DNA of 64,000 bases from Parvibaculaceae bacterium Mf 1.05b.01 (lineage in GTDB: Bacteria; Pseudomonadota; Alphaproteobacteria; Parvibaculales; Parvibaculaceae). Location: the NCBI GenBank assembly GCA_000509225.1, contig BAOK01000002.1, positions 438,496 through 502,495 of the forward strand, given 5' to 3'. The notes beneath the pieces are model-generated. The model was not told the DNA's origin, did not search any database, and saw nothing but the letters and a program-made list of their open reading frames with translations. This document shows, one piece after another, positions 18,486 through 28,967 of the stretch (positions are counted from its first letter, which is position 1; every line of letters starts with the position of its first letter). The translations under genes and the position numbers were made by a program.

Positions 18486-19064
18486 ATGAGTGTTGAGTCA
18501 AGCAGTGCGGGCGTTGATCAGGAGAACGTGCGGGAAAAGGTCAGGAAAGCTGTCTTCAGGCTTATGCATGATGACCGAAAGATTCCTGATCCAAAAAATC
18601 TCGCTGAAAAGTCAGGTGTGCCTGAAGAGGTGATCAACCAAATCTACCCAACGATTGAGGATCTGGCAGTTGATATCACCGATGTGTTGGACGCCAACCT
18701 GGCGCCTCAATATGACGCTTTCCCTGAGCCCGGAGATCTGCCCGATATGCTCGCCAAGCTCGTTGAGGTCAGGATTGATCTCTATGAGGAAACAGCTTTT
18801 GTGCGGACCTATGCAGAAGTCTCTGAACATATGTTTCCCAGCATCCGTGAAAAAAGGGCGGTCAGAGACGGCCTGTTTCGCGCGCGCATTTTCGAGATGT
18901 TGCAGCCTCATTTCGGTCAGAAGACCGATGATATGGCGGCTCAGGTTGAAGCGCTGGTCAGCTGGGAATTCTGGCGCCACATGCGCAACGTCCAGCGATT
19001 GAGTGAAGAGCAGACGCGCAGGATTATCAGCAATCTGGTTCGGCAGGTGGTTCGGGCCCCCTAG
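18486..19064 (+). CDS. TetR-like transcriptional regulator (paralogue 1)
   Basis: A 192-residue protein with a divergent TetR-type N-terminal helix-turn-helix: REKVRKAVFRLMHDD, then LAEKSGVPEEVINQIYPTIEDL near 39-60. The C-terminal ligand domain ends with SWEFWRHMRNVQRLS, a motif shared with the next gene (SWDSWRHLRGVQRLS). The two therefore look like tandem paralogues that diverged after duplication. The ATG at 18486 has only a weak G-rich site upstream. It may control the MBL-fold gene, but no operator copy was found in front of it. Confidence 0.65.
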   Translation: MSVESSSAGVDQENVREKVRKAVFRLMHDDRKIPDPKNLAEKSGVPEEVINQIYPTIEDLAVDITDVLDANLAPQYDAFPEPGDLPDMLAKLVEVRIDLYEETAFVRTYAEVSEHMFPSIREKRAVRDGLFRARIFEMLQPHFGQKTDDMAAQVEALVSWEFWRHMRNVQRLSEEQTRRIISNLVRQVVRAP

Positions 19065-19162
19065 TGGGGCGTGTGCTGGCCTAAAACCTTCTACGCCTCT
19101 CACTCTTTCGGGTGATTGACGGCAAAATCTGGCTGTGTTCCGCTGATTTTAAGGGGGAGCGC

Positions 19163-19759
19163 ATGCGGACAAACCGTCACAAGAGCCGGCTTGAGAATAC
19201 TGTTCGGACCAGCATTCGCGACGCTGCGTTGTGCCTGGCTGCGCGCGATCGGGTCATTCCGACACTTGAGACGCTTGTTCAGGAGACGGGCCTGTCCGCA
19301 GCTGAGATTGAAGCTCACTTTCCATCAATGGATGACATGGCGACCGAGATTCGCAAGGTCGCAGCAGATTTGTTTGACGACCTTGAAGACGCCATGCCTG
19401 CCAAGGGTGCCTTGATCTCCATGCTTGAGGACCTGGTGGTCCTGCGGGCCCGGTATTATGAAGCAGCGGCGGATTTCAAGCATTTGGGGGACGCAGGCGG
19501 ACGTTTTCTGCCGTCTGTTGCTACTTCCCAGGCGATCCGGGCTGCGCAGTATCGGACCCGACTGACCGAGATGCTCGAACCGCATTGTCTTGGCAAAACC
19601 GCTGATATGGTTGCAAAGGTCGAAATGATGACCAGCTGGGACAGCTGGCGACATCTTCGTGGCGTACAACGGCTCAGTCCAGACCAGGCTATTGACCTGC
19701 TGAAGTCAGTTCTGACTGCCGTTGCGTCACAGGTCAATCCACACGCATTGGCGGAATAA
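19163..19759 (+). CDS. TetR-like transcriptional regulator (paralogue 2)
   Basis: A 198-residue TetR-like regulator: N-terminal helices TVRTSIRDAALCLAARD and LVQETGLSAAEIEAHFPSMDDM form the DNA-binding part. The shared WRH-x-R-x-VQRLS motif shows it is a paralogue of the gene 99 bases upstream. The ATG at 19163 is chosen because AAGGGGGAG (19151-19159) precedes it; an in-frame ATG at 19112 has no such site. Its product lacks the classic YYHF/YxHF signature, having EAHF instead. Target and ligand are unknown. It ends 116 bases before sucC. Confidence 0.65.
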   Translation: MRTNRHKSRLENTVRTSIRDAALCLAARDRVIPTLETLVQETGLSAAEIEAHFPSMDDMATEIRKVAADLFDDLEDAMPAKGALISMLEDLVVLRARYYEAAADFKHLGDAGGRFLPSVATSQAIRAAQYRTRLTEMLEPHCLGKTADMVAKVEMMTSWDSWRHLRGVQRLSPDQAIDLLKSVLTAVASQVNPHALAE

Positions 19760-19875
19760 AGCGCCTTTAGCGCCGCCTTGCCGGTTGATATGCAAACCTT
19801 GGGTGCTATAAACGGCCCGTCTCTTTCTCACCATTTCCGACGCAGATTCGCGTCGATCCAGCCGGTGGACTGCCC

Positions 19876-21045
19876 ATGAATATCCATGAATATCAAGCCA
19901 AGTCGGTGCTCGCGAAATATGGCGTGCCCGTTCCTAAGGGGAAACCCGCGTTTAGCGTCGATGAAGCGGTGAAGGCTGCGGAAGAATTGGGTGGCCCGGT
20001 TTGGGTTGTCAAAGCGCAGATCCATGCAGGCGGTCGCGGCAAAGGTGGTGGCGTAAAGGTCGTTAAATCGATCGATGAAGTCCGCCAGGAAGCTGAACGT
20101 ATGTTGGGCATGACCTTGGTCACCCATCAGACTGGACCTGAAGGGAAAAAAGTCGGCCGGATCTATGTTGAAGATGGGTCGGACATTGCGTCAGAGCTTT
20201 ACCTCTCTGCTCTTGTGGATCGCGCCAATTCCCGTGTCTCGTTTATCGCTTCCACCGAAGGCGGCATGGACATCGAAGAAGTCGCCGCAAGCACGCCGGA
20301 GAAAATCCTTACCTTTGACATCGATCCTGCGAGCGGCATTTCCGGCTTTCATGGTCGCAAGGTTGCCTACGCACTTGGTCTTTCAGGCGATACGGCGAAG
20401 CAGGCCGTCGCGCTAATCTCAAAGCTTTATGATGCCTTCGTTGGCGAAGACATGAGTCTCTTGGAAATTAATCCTCTGGTCGTAACCGGCTCGGGCGATG
20501 TGATCTGCCTTGATGCCAAGATGAACTTTGATGACAACGCGCTCTATCGTCACAAAGACCTGTTGGAACTGCGTGACCTTGATGAAGAAGACGCGCATGA
20601 GATTGAGGCGTCAAAGTATGACCTCAACTATGTAACGCTTGACGGCACGATCGGCTGCATGGTGAACGGTGCGGGTCTTGCCATGGCGACCATGGACATT
20701 ATCAAGCTCTACGGATCAGAGCCTGCCAACTTCCTAGATGTGGGCGGTGGCGCGACGACGGAGAAAGTCACTGCAGCCTTCAAGATCATTCTGTCGGACC
20801 CGAATGTTGAAGGCATTCTGGTGAACATCTTTGGCGGCATTATGCGCTGCGACGTTGTTGCTGAAGGCGTTGTTGCTGCCGCTAAAGAGGTCAAGCTGGA
20901 CGTGCCATTGGTTGTCCGTCTTGAAGGAACCAATGTGGAGCAGGGGAAAGAAATTATGGCCAAGTCCGGCCTGCCGATCATTTCCGCTTCTGATCTTGCC
21001 GACGCGGCAGACAAAATCGTTAAAGCCGTGAAGGAGGCCAAGTAA
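19876..21045 (+). CDS. sucC: Succinyl-CoA synthetase beta subunit
   Basis: ATP-grasp subunit of the ADP-forming succinate-CoA ligase, which makes ATP from succinyl-CoA in the TCA cycle. The 389-residue length is standard. It opens with MNIHEYQAK and has [14 protein letters not shown] (48-61), a nucleotide-site glycine loop. LLEINPL (195-201) carries Mg ligands, and GGIMRCD lies near 316-322. Its TAA stop overlaps the sucD ATG by one base. The upstream gap has no terminator from the TetR-like gene, so some read-through is possible. Confidence 0.97.
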   Translation: MNIHEYQAKSVLAKYGVPVPKGKPAFSVDEAVKAAEELGGPVWVVKAQIHAGGRGKGGGVKVVKSIDEVRQEAERMLGMTLVTHQTGPEGKKVGRIYVEDGSDIASELYLSALVDRANSRVSFIASTEGGMDIEEVAASTPEKILTFDIDPASGISGFHGRKVAYALGLSGDTAKQAVALISKLYDAFVGEDMSLLEINPLVVTGSGDVICLDAKMNFDDNALYRHKDLLELRDLDEEDAHEIEASKYDLNYVTLDGTIGCMVNGAGLAMATMDIIKLYGSEPANFLDVGGGATTEKVTAAFKIILSDPNVEGILVNIFGGIMRCDVVAEGVVAAAKEVKLDVPLVVRLEGTNVEQGKEIMAKSGLPIISASDLADAADKIVKAVKEAK

Positions 21046-21920
21046 TGGCTGTTCTCGTTGATGCAAACACCAAAGTAATCTGTCAGGGCTTTACCGGCAA
21101 TCAGGGCACCTTCCACTCTGAAGGCGCTATCGCCTATGGAACAAAAATGGTTGGGGGTGTGAGCCCAGGCAAAGGCGGGTCTACGCATCTTGACCTTCCT
21201 GTGTTCAACACGGTTGCTGAGGCTGTCGACAAGACGGGCGCTACGGCGTCGGCGATTTATGTGCCGCCTCCATTTGCAGCGGATGCGATCCTTGAAGCCA
21301 TCGACGCAGGCATTGAACTTGCCGTCTGCATCACAGAGGGCATCCCTGTCCTTGATATGGTGAAGGTGAAGCGGGCACTCAGCGGGTCGAAAACGCGCCT
21401 TGTCGGGCCCAATTGCCCAGGTGTTATCACGCCAGGTGCGTGCAAGATCGGCATTATGCCCGGTCATATTCACCAGTCTGGGTCTGTGGGTATTGTCTCA
21501 CGCTCTGGTACGCTCACCTATGAAGCAGTTGCCCAGACAACGGCGACAGGCATGGGCCAGTCCACGTGTATTGGTATTGGCGGCGACCCGGTCAATGGGA
21601 CGAACTTCATTGATTGTCTCGACATGTTCCTGGGCGATGAGCAGACCGAGTCCATCATTATGATTGGTGAGATCGGCGGGTCCGCGGAAGAGGAAGCGGC
21701 TGAGTTCCTCAAGGCGTCTAAAGTGAAGAAGCCTGTCGTTGGCTTCATCGCAGGTGTCACCGCACCTCCCGGACGGCGCATGGGTCATGCGGGCGCGATT
21801 ATTGCCGGCGGTAAAGGTGGTGCGGAAGACAAGATGGAAGCGATGCGCTCAGCGGGCATCACCGTTTCGCCATCGCCGTCTGCTCTGGGAACGACTTTGG
21901 CGGATGTGCTTAAAGGTTAA
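21045..21920 (+). CDS. sucD: Succinyl-CoA synthetase alpha subunit
   Basis: Partner of SucC that carries the phosphohistidine intermediate and binds CoA. In this 291-residue protein, [12 protein letters not shown] (15-26) is the CoA-binding fold and GPNCPG (121-126) is conserved. His248 in [11 protein letters not shown] is the phosphorylated residue. The strong AAGGAGG (21031-21037) lies inside sucC, giving tight translational coupling. Confidence 0.97.
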   Translation: MAVLVDANTKVICQGFTGNQGTFHSEGAIAYGTKMVGGVSPGKGGSTHLDLPVFNTVAEAVDKTGATASAIYVPPPFAADAILEAIDAGIELAVCITEGIPVLDMVKVKRALSGSKTRLVGPNCPGVITPGACKIGIMPGHIHQSGSVGIVSRSGTLTYEAVAQTTATGMGQSTCIGIGGDPVNGTNFIDCLDMFLGDEQTESIIMIGEIGGSAEEEAAEFLKASKVKKPVVGFIAGVTAPPGRRMGHAGAIIAGGKGGAEDKMEAMRSAGITVSPSPSALGTTLADVLKG

Positions 21921-22115
21921 TCACCTCTTAACGCACGTCCGGCTCTTCACTTTTTCTGGCGTGAGACTTGTGTTTTTGTCTCGCGATTTTAAATGGCTAG
22001 TTAACGACCTGCGTGGCACACTCAGGAAATTAACCATACGACCTCGCGCGGAAATCTGCTTTCTGAGCACCCCGGCGAGGGTTTGAGAGGAGTGCGGGGA
22101 AGACCTGCACCAGCC

Positions 22116-25061
22116 ATGATGAGCAAAAGCAGTTCAAACGAACAGCTTGAACGGACATCGTTCCTGTTTGGTACCAACGCCCCCTTTGTTGAAGAGCTTT
22201 ACGCCCGTTTTCAAAACGACCCCCAATCTGTTGATGCGGAATGGCGGACTTTCTTCTCGTCACTCGGTGATGACACTGCCGATGTTTTGAGAGAAGCAGA
22301 GGGCGCGTCCTGGAAGCGCCAGGACTGGCCGATGCACGCTAATGGGGAGATGGTCAGTGCGCTGGACGGCAACTGGCCGGCGGCAGACGAAAAGGTCATT
22401 CGCACCAAACTGCAGGCACGTGAACCAGAGGCATCCGAGGAGAGTATTCGGGCCTCAACTCTCGATTCTGTCCGCGCGATCATGATGATCCGCGCCTATC
22501 GTATTCGTGGCCACCTTGATGCGGATCTCGATCCGTTGGCGCTGCGCGAAGAGAGCCATCATCCCGAGCTACAGCCTGAAAGCTATGGCTTTGGTCCAGA
22601 AGACCTCGATCGACCTATCTTCCTTGATTATGTGCTGGGGCTCGAAACTTCGACGATCCGCGAGATGTTGGAGATCCTGCGTCGGACCTATTGCGGGACT
22701 TTCGCGGTTGAATTTATGCATGTTTCGGACCCTGAAGAGAAAGCCTGGATCCAGGAACGTATCGAGGGTCGCGACAAGGAAATCAGTTTTACGCGGGAAG
22801 GGCGTCTGGCCATTCTCGACAAGCTCATCCACGCGGAAGGGTTCGAGAAGTTTCTTGCGGTGAAATATACCGGTACGAAACGCTTCGGCCTCGATGGCGC
22901 AGAAGCGACCATCCCGGCGCTTGAACAGATCATCAAGCGGGGCGGCGCTCTTGGTACCAAAGAGATTGTGGTGGGCATGCCTCACCGTGGTCGTTTGAAT
23001 GTGTTGACGAATGTGATGGGCAAACCCTATCAGGCCATTTTTCATGAATTCTATGGTGGCTCTGCCAATCCTGAAGATGTGGATGGCTCAGGCGATGTGA
23101 AATACCACCTTGGAGCGTCGTCGGACCGCGAATTTGACGGCAACAAAGTGCATTTGTCGCTGACGGCCAATCCGTCCCACTTGGAAATTGTCGACCCTGT
23201 CGTGCTCGGTAAGGCCCGGGCGAAGCAAGATCAACTTCATGATCGGGAGCGCGGATCTGTTATCCCGCTGCTCCTTCATGGCGACGCTGCCTTTGCCGGC
23301 CAAGGTGTTGTCGCTGAGTGTCTCGGGCTTTCCGGCCTGAAAGGGCACCGGACAGGCGGGTCGATCCACTTCATTGTCAACAACCAGATTGGTTTTACAA
23401 CTGCGCCGCACCATTCGCGATCTTCACCCTATCCGTCTGACATGGCGAAAATGGTGGGTGCGCCGATCTTTCATGTGAATGGCGATGATCCGGAAGCTGT
23501 GGTTCACGCGGCGAAGGTCGCTGTTGAGTTCCGCCAGAAATTCGGCAAGCCGGTGGTGATCGATATGTTCTGCTATCGCCGCTTTGGTCACAATGAGGGT
23601 GATGATCCGTCTTTGACGCAGCCGCTGATGTACAAAAAGATCGGCAATCAATCCACAACGCTTGAAATTTATGCGAAGCGCCTGGTGGATGAAGGCCTTG
23701 TCACACAAGCTGATGTTGATGAACGGATTTCAGGCTTCCGTGCGCAGCTTGATGGTGATCTCGCCGCCGCAAAAGGCTTCCGCCCCAACAAAGCTGATTG
23801 GCTTGACGGCAAATGGTCGGGCTTTGCCCAAGCGCAGGGTGATGCGCGGCGTGGGGAAACAGCGGTCCCGCATGAAACCCTTGTTGAGATCGGCGAGAAG
23901 ATCACAACGATCCCTGATGAATTCAATGCCCACAAGACGCTGCAGCGCTTGCTGAAAAATCGTCGGAAGATGATCGAAACCGAAGCTGGTATTGACTGGG
24001 GAATGGCCGAACATTTGGCCTACGGATCCTTGCTGCATGAAGGCACAGGCGTTCGCTTGGTGGGTCAAGATTCTGAGCGCGGGACTTTTGTTCAGCGTCA
24101 CTCCGTGTTGAATGACCAGGTGAACGAAGATCGTTTCATTCCGCTCAACTCCGTTGCTACGGGTGATGCAGAGTTTGAAGTGATCAACTCCATGCTGTCG
24201 GAAAATGCGGTGCTTGGTTTTGAGTATGGATACAGTCTTGCTGAACCCAATTCCCTCGTCCTTTGGGAAGCTCAGTTTGGCGACTTTGCCAATGGCGCGC
24301 AGGTCGTGATTGACCAGTTCATTTCCAGTGGTGAGCGTAAATGGTTGCGCATGTGTGGCCTTGTGATGCTGTTGCCGCATGGATATGAGGGGCAGGGCCC
24401 AGAGCACTCATCAGCACGGTTGGAGCGCTACCTGCAGCTTTGCGCAGAAGACAATATGCAAGTGGTGAATTGCTCAACGCCTGCGAACTATTTTCATGTT
24501 CTGCGTCGCCAGATGCACCGGAACTTCCGTAAGCCGCTGATCATTATGACGCCGAAGTCTCTTCTGCGACATAAGCGGGCAGTTTCAACGTTGAAAGAGC
24601 TTGGACCTGATAGTTCATTCCACCGGTTGCTATGGGATGACGCGGAGCTTCTGCCTGATCAGAAGATCAAGCTGGTGGACGACAAGAAGATCCGTCGTGT
24701 CGTGATGTGTACCGGCAAGATTTATTACGATCTTTACGAGAAACGCGAAGAGCATGGCATTGACGATGTGTACATCTTGCGTGTCGAACAGCTTTATCCG
24801 TTCCCAGCGCGGGCGCTGATCAAGGAGCTGGGTCGTTTCGAGAACGCAGAATTTGTTTGGTGCCAGGAAGAGCCGAAGAATATGGGTGCCTGGTTCTTCG
24901 TCGAACCGAATATTGAGTGGGTCTTGTCGCATGTTGGTGCGCGCAAGCGCCGGGCAACCTATGCCGGTCGCCCTGCGGCCGCCTCGCCTGCAACAGGCCT
25001 CATGAGTAAACATCTTCAAGAACTGAACCAGCTTCTTTCTGAAGCATTGATCGTCGACTGA
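22116..25061 (+). CDS. sucA: 2-oxoglutarate dehydrogenase E1 component
   Basis: Thiamine-diphosphate E1 of the 2-oxoglutarate dehydrogenase complex, decarboxylating 2-oxoglutarate and loading succinyl onto SucB lipoyl groups. The 981-residue length fits the family. The E1o N-terminus ([13 protein letters not shown]) is present, as are [11 protein letters not shown], the ThDP/Mg region [11 protein letters not shown]...NNQIGFTT, and the conserved [14 protein letters not shown]. The ATG at 22116 is preferred to a TTG at 22083, giving the normal N-terminus. A 195-base gap after sucD suggests a separate promoter or processed transcript. Confidence 0.96.
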   Translation: MMSKSSSNEQLERTSFLFGTNAPFVEELYARFQNDPQSVDAEWRTFFSSLGDDTADVLREAEGASWKRQDWPMHANGEMVSALDGNWPAADEKVIRTKLQAREPEASEESIRASTLDSVRAIMMIRAYRIRGHLDADLDPLALREESHHPELQPESYGFGPEDLDRPIFLDYVLGLETSTIREMLEILRRTYCGTFAVEFMHVSDPEEKAWIQERIEGRDKEISFTREGRLAILDKLIHAEGFEKFLAVKYTGTKRFGLDGAEATIPALEQIIKRGGALGTKEIVVGMPHRGRLNVLTNVMGKPYQAIFHEFYGGSANPEDVDGSGDVKYHLGASSDREFDGNKVHLSLTANPSHLEIVDPVVLGKARAKQDQLHDRERGSVIPLLLHGDAAFAGQGVVAECLGLSGLKGHRTGGSIHFIVNNQIGFTTAPHHSRSSPYPSDMAKMVGAPIFHVNGDDPEAVVHAAKVAVEFRQKFGKPVVIDMFCYRRFGHNEGDDPSLTQPLMYKKIGNQSTTLEIYAKRLVDEGLVTQADVDERISGFRAQLDGDLAAAKGFRPNKADWLDGKWSGFAQAQGDARRGETAVPHETLVEIGEKITTIPDEFNAHKTLQRLLKNRRKMIETEAGIDWGMAEHLAYGSLLHEGTGVRLVGQDSERGTFVQRHSVLNDQVNEDRFIPLNSVATGDAEFEVINSMLSENAVLGFEYGYSLAEPNSLVLWEAQFGDFANGAQVVIDQFISSGERKWLRMCGLVMLLPHGYEGQGPEHSSARLERYLQLCAEDNMQVVNCSTPANYFHVLRRQMHRNFRKPLIIMTPKSLLRHKRAVSTLKELGPDSSFHRLLWDDAELLPDQKIKLVDDKKIRRVVMCTGKIYYDLYEKREEHGIDDVYILRVEQLYPFPARALIKELGRFENAEFVWCQEEPKNMGAWFFVEPNIEWVLSHVGARKRRATYAGRPAAASPATGLMSKHLQELNQLLSEALIVD

Positions 25062-25084
25062 CTGATAGAAAACGGCAGGAAATT

Positions 25085-26356
25085 ATGAGCACTGAAATTC
25101 GCGTCCCTACGCTCGGTGAATCCGTCACAGAGGCAGAGGTGATCCAATGGTTCAAACAGGCTGGCGACGCAGTCGCTGTCGACGAGCCGCTGGTGGAGCT
25201 TGAAACAGACAAGGTGACGATTGAGCTTCCGTCTCCTGCGGCAGGCGTTCTGGCGGAAATCACCGTTGAAACCGGTGAGACTGTCGAAGTGGACGCGCTT
25301 CTCGGCATGATTGGCGACGGCGATGGTGCTGTTGTCAAAGCAAAACCAGCAGCTGCGAAAGAAGAAGTTAAAGCGGAGCCAGCGCCAAAAGCAGAGCCGG
25401 AACCGGCGCCAGCACCTGCTGCGGCATCAGATGGCGGTAGCGAGGCCTTGTCCCCAGCTGTGAAAAAGCTGATTGATGAGAACGGCCTTGATCCCTCTAC
25501 GATTTCGGGCAGCGGCAAAGACGGTCGCATCGTCAAAGGTGATGTGCTGGCGGTGCTTGAGGCAAAAGGTGCCGCGGCTCCGGCAGCTGCACCAGCTGCC
25601 CCGATCGCAGTCCCCGCTGCAGCGAAACCTGCCAACGCTCCGGCTGCTGATCAGGGTGCCCGGGAAGAGCGCGTGCGCATGACCCGTCTTCGCAAGACGA
25701 TTGCGACGCGCCTTAAAGAGGCGCAGAACACAGCGGCCATGCTGACAACGTTCAACGAAGTTGACCTTGGCGCGGTGATGGCGGCGCGCTCCCAGTACAA
25801 AGAACTGTTTGAGAAAAAACACGGCGTGCGTTTGGGTTTCATGAGCTTCTTCGTCAAAGCCTGTATTACAGCGCTCAAAGACATCCCGGCAGTGAATGCT
25901 GAGATTGATGGCGACGAGCTGGTCTACAAGAATTTCTACAATATTGGTGTCGCGGTCGGGACCGACAAAGGTCTTGTTGTGCCTGTGGTGAAGGATGCCC
26001 AGGACCTGTCGCTCGCTGGTATTGAGAAGGCGATCAACGCATATGGTCAGGCAGCCCGTGACGGGAACCTCAAGATTGACGATTTGCAGGGTGGAACGTT
26101 CACTATTTCCAATGGCGGTGTCTACGGTTCGCTCATGTCGACCCCGATCTTGAACGCGCCGCAGTCCGGCATTCTGGGCATGCACAAAATTCAGGAACGT
26201 CCGATGGTTGTGAATGGAGAGATCCAGGTGCGTCCTATGATGTATCTGGCTCTGTCCTATGATCACCGGATTGTCGACGGCAAGGAAGCTGTGACCTTCC
26301 TGGTGCGGGTTAAAGAATGTCTGGAAGACCCACAGCGTCTGCTTCTTGATCTCTAA
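25085..26356 (+). CDS. sucB: 2-oxoglutarate dehydrogenase E2 (succinyltransferase)
   Basis: Core of the 2-oxoglutarate dehydrogenase complex, moving the succinyl group to CoA. The 423-residue protein has one lipoyl domain with Lys43 in ETDKVTIE and an Ala/Pro/Glu-rich linker (about 80-120). A peripheral-subunit-binding domain follows (about 122-157), then a second Ala/Pro linker. The catalytic domain ends with SYDHRIVDG (His394, Asp398). GCAGGAAA before the ATG is the likely ribosome site. It is separated from sucA by only 23 bases. Confidence 0.97.
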   Translation: MSTEIRVPTLGESVTEAEVIQWFKQAGDAVAVDEPLVELETDKVTIELPSPAAGVLAEITVETGETVEVDALLGMIGDGDGAVVKAKPAAAKEEVKAEPAPKAEPEPAPAPAAASDGGSEALSPAVKKLIDENGLDPSTISGSGKDGRIVKGDVLAVLEAKGAAAPAAAPAAPIAVPAAAKPANAPAADQGAREERVRMTRLRKTIATRLKEAQNTAAMLTTFNEVDLGAVMAARSQYKELFEKKHGVRLGFMSFFVKACITALKDIPAVNAEIDGDELVYKNFYNIGVAVGTDKGLVVPVVKDAQDLSLAGIEKAINAYGQAARDGNLKIDDLQGGTFTISNGGVYGSLMSTPILNAPQSGILGMHKIQERPMVVNGEIQVRPMMYLALSYDHRIVDGKEAVTFLVRVKECLEDPQRLLLDL

Positions 26357-26427
26357 AAATCTGGTGGCGGGTCTTTCTGGACGAGAAGCCTGCCCAATGC
26401 TGCTTAATGCGAAGGTAGGGTTCTCCC

Positions 26428-27831
26428 ATGTCCGACACGTTCGATCTTATTGTTATCGGTGCAGGCCCTGGCGGCTATGAATGTGCGATCCGCGCGTCTC
26501 AATTGGGGATGAGCGTTGCGTGCGTTGAAAAACGTGATGCGCTTGGTGGCACCTGCCTCAATGTCGGATGTATTCCCTCAAAAGCTTTGCTTCATGCGTC
26601 TGAGCTTTTTGCGGAGACCGACCATTTTGAGAAGATGGGCATCAAAGTCGGTAAGCCGAAGCTCGACCTTGGCGCCATGCAGAATTTCAAACAGCAGGCG
26701 ATCGATGGGAATACGCAAGGCATCGAATTCCTGTTCAAGAAAAACAAGATTGAATGGGTAAAGGGCACGGGAACCCTCAAAGGCGCAGGCGAAGTTGAAG
26801 TTGCGCTCACCGAAGGCGGAACGCGGACGCTGAAGGCGTCAGACATCGTCCTGGCGACAGGGTCAGATGTTGCGCACCTGCCTGGAATTGATGTTGATGA
26901 AAAACAGATTGTCTCCTCAACGGGGGCTCTTGAACTTGAGAAAGTTCCCGGCAAGCTGGTTGTTGTGGGCGGCGGCGTGATTGGTCTTGAGCTTGGGTCT
27001 GTCTGGAATCGTCTCGGTTCCGAGGTCACCGTTGTTGAATTCCTACCTGCAATTCTGCCGGGCATGGATGGAGAGGTAGCGAAAACTTTCCAGCGGATTC
27101 TGAAGAAGCAGAAATTTGCCTTAAAGCTTGGCTCCAAAGTGACCGGTGTTGAGAAGAGCGGGAAGGGTCTCAAAGTGTCTATCGAGCCTGCCAAAGGTGG
27201 CGACGCGGAAGTATTGGATGCGGACGTGGTTCTGGTCTGTATCGGTCGGGTCGCTTACACGGAAGGTCTGGGGCTCGACAAAGCTGGTGTGGAGGTTGAT
27301 GAGCGCGGCCGCATCAAAGTGGATGCACATCTTAAAACCAATGTGGATGGGGTTCACGCGATCGGCGATGCGATAATCGGACCCATGCTTGCTCATAAGG
27401 CAATGGAAGAAGGCGTGGTCCTGGCTGAGAGACTGGCCGGCCAATCGCCTCATATGAATTACGACGTCATTCCCGGTGTTGTGTACACGCAGCCAGAAGT
27501 GGCCTCTGTCGGCAAGACCGAAGAAGAATTGAAAGAAGCCGGTATCGAGTATCGCGCTGGCAAATTCCCCTTCACCGCAAACGGTCGTGCGAAAGCAAAC
27601 CAGCAGACTGATGGCTTTGTGAAAATCCTGGCGGACAAAAAGACCGACAAGGTTCTGGGTGTTCACATCATCGGCACGCAGGCTGGTGAGATGATCCATG
27701 AGGCTGTGACAGTGATGGAGTTCGGCGGCGCTGCGGAAGATATTGCGCGCACCTGCCACGCGCACCCGACCTTGTCTGAGGCTGTCAAAGAGGCGGCGCT
27801 TGCTGTGGATGGCCGCCCGCTTCATATGTAG
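26428..27831 (+). CDS. lpd: Dihydrolipoyl dehydrogenase
   Basis: E3 flavoenzyme that reoxidises the dihydrolipoyl groups of SucB with NAD+. The 467-residue protein has the FAD fold IVIGAGPGGYECA (8-20) and redox disulfide Cys43/Cys48 in GGTCLNVGCIPSK. A second NAD-binding fold, VVVGGGVIGLELGS, follows, and His446/Glu451 in HAHPTLSEA come from the partner subunit site. It completes the sucA-sucB-lpd set. An additional lpd for pyruvate dehydrogenase is usually located elsewhere. It converges with the minus-strand membrane protein gene, 6 bases apart. Confidence 0.97.
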   Translation: MSDTFDLIVIGAGPGGYECAIRASQLGMSVACVEKRDALGGTCLNVGCIPSKALLHASELFAETDHFEKMGIKVGKPKLDLGAMQNFKQQAIDGNTQGIEFLFKKNKIEWVKGTGTLKGAGEVEVALTEGGTRTLKASDIVLATGSDVAHLPGIDVDEKQIVSSTGALELEKVPGKLVVVGGGVIGLELGSVWNRLGSEVTVVEFLPAILPGMDGEVAKTFQRILKKQKFALKLGSKVTGVEKSGKGLKVSIEPAKGGDAEVLDADVVLVCIGRVAYTEGLGLDKAGVEVDERGRIKVDAHLKTNVDGVHAIGDAIIGPMLAHKAMEEGVVLAERLAGQSPHMNYDVIPGVVYTQPEVASVGKTEEELKEAGIEYRAGKFPFTANGRAKANQQTDGFVKILADKKTDKVLGVHIIGTQAGEMIHEAVTVMEFGGAAEDIARTCHAHPTLSEAVKEAALAVDGRPLHM

Positions 27832-27837
27832 CGATTG

Positions 27838-28248
27838 TTAGCCAGGGCCGACCTTGCGGTGCCTTACGAACTCGGCACCGGCCATGATCCCCAATGGCAA
27901 GAGTGCCAAGAAGCTCAGATGGTACCAGACTGGTAGCAGATCCCAGTAGCTCGCCTGAACGGCGGTGCCGACTGTAAGTTGCAGCAGGCTCAAGACAGCG
28001 GCGTGGCGTCGGTGGTGGGTATCCGCGATCAAGGCGTTCACGCCTCCTGCGATCAGTGAGTAGACCAGCGTCAGCGCCAGCATGGATATGTTGATGGTGA
28101 TGAAGGGTGATGTTCCGTCTTCATTGAAGAATGACGGGAAACTTAAGAATACCAGTGTGTTTATTGAGATGCAGATGATGGACCAGGCAACAAACCCCCC
28201 TATTGTCGGACCTACGATTTTCCAGTTTTGTTTCACTTTTGCCCTCAT
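27838..28248 (-). CDS. Small four-helix membrane protein, unknown function
   Basis: A 136-residue inner-membrane protein with about four predicted helices (near 12-36, 50-70, 80-100, 108-126) and short charged ends. I do not recognise a family. It is divergent from the TetR gene at 28347. Its predicted promoter (TTGACC, 18 bases, TTATAT on the minus strand) contains a perfect palindrome exactly between -35 and -10. Repression by that TetR protein is therefore a strong inference. Control by a TetR suggests a transport or stress role, but no substrate can be named. Confidence 0.6.
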   Translation of the reverse strand: MRAKVKQNWKIVGPTIGGFVAWSIICISINTLVFLSFPSFFNEDGTSPFITINISMLALTLVYSLIAGGVNALIADTHHRRHAAVLSLLQLTVGTAVQASYWDLLPVWYHLSFLALLPLGIMAGAEFVRHRKVGPG

Positions 28249-28275
28249 TTAGCTGTTAATCTAGTCGTTGTCTAA

Positions 28276-28305
28276 ATATAACTAGACATTGTCTAGATAG
28301 GTCAA
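28276..28305 (-). promoter_or_regulatory. Promoter with TetR-type operator in its spacer
   Basis: Read on the minus strand, TTGACC (plus 28300-28305) and TTATAT (plus 28276-28281) are spaced by 18 bases. CTAGACATTGTCTAG (28282-28296), a perfect 7-1-7 palindrome, fills that spacer. A degenerate second copy, CTAGTCGTTGTCTAA (28261-28275), starts exactly 21 bases away, two helical turns. Binding would block the membrane-protein promoter and probably the divergent regulator gene. Confidence 0.65.
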
Positions 28306-28346
28306 ATCACAAAAATGAGAGGGCGGGATGAGAAAGAGCGGTTGCT

Positions 28347-28967
28347 TTGAATGAAACGAAGAATAGCCAGTATCATCATGGAGATCTGAGGCGTGCTTTG
28401 TTGGACGCTGCGGCTCTGTTGGTTGAGAGAGATGGGCTGGGTACTCTCTCCCTTCGCGAGGTTGCACGCGAGGCAAAGGTGAGCCACGGCGCGCCGCGTC
28501 ATCACTTTGGGTCAAAAGCCGGATTGCTGACAGCACTTGCGACCGACGCCTTTGAGGCGATGCAAGCGGCGATTGTTGAAGAGGCTGGCAAGCAGAAGGA
28601 CCGGAGCCCGAAATCTTTCTTTGAAGCCGTCGGACTGGGCTATGTGCGATATGCCGTGAACCACCCTGGTATGTATTCACTGCTGTTTAGACGTGATCTC
28701 GTTGATCCGACGGAAGAAGGCTACAAGCAATCCAGTGATGCTGCTTGGGGCATGTTGAATGAGACGGTAATGGCGCTCTCCGAAGTGGGGTTTATCGACA
28801 AAAAAGAGACCCCAATGATTGCCGCCCTGTCGTGGAGTGTCGCGCACGGACTTTCGTTGCTGACCACGGAAGGGCGTTTGGCGGACCGTTTTCCGAAGCT
28901 GGCGGATGAAGCTTTTGCGCGACGTGTCGTCAAAATGTATGTCAGCCGAATAGTGCAGGCGAATTAG
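28347..28967 (+). CDS. TetR/AcrR-family regulator
   Basis: A 206-residue TetR regulator. YHHGDLRRALLDAAALLVERDG (residues 9-30) starts the DNA-binding domain, and REVAREAKVSHGAPRHHFGSK carries the recognition helix. The C-terminal part resembles the WHG-type TetR ligand domain (LGYVRYAVNHPGMYSLLFR). The only suitable start is TTG at 28347, with a weak AAAGAG upstream. The palindromic site between it and the divergent membrane-protein gene is its probable operator. It overlaps the convergent xerC stop by 4 bases. Confidence 0.85.
   Translation: MNETKNSQYHHGDLRRALLDAAALLVERDGLGTLSLREVAREAKVSHGAPRHHFGSKAGLLTALATDAFEAMQAAIVEEAGKQKDRSPKSFFEAVGLGYVRYAVNHPGMYSLLFRRDLVDPTEEGYKQSSDAAWGMLNETVMALSEVGFIDKKETPMIAALSWSVAHGLSLLTTEGRLADRFPKLADEAFARRVVKMYVSRIVQAN

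Noticed and set aside
21989-22005. CtrA-like site TTAA...TTAAC before sucA
   Set aside because: The spacer is 8 bases instead of the required 7.
25427-26266. 279-residue open frame opposite sucB
   Set aside because: sucB is unambiguous and this frame shows no family features.
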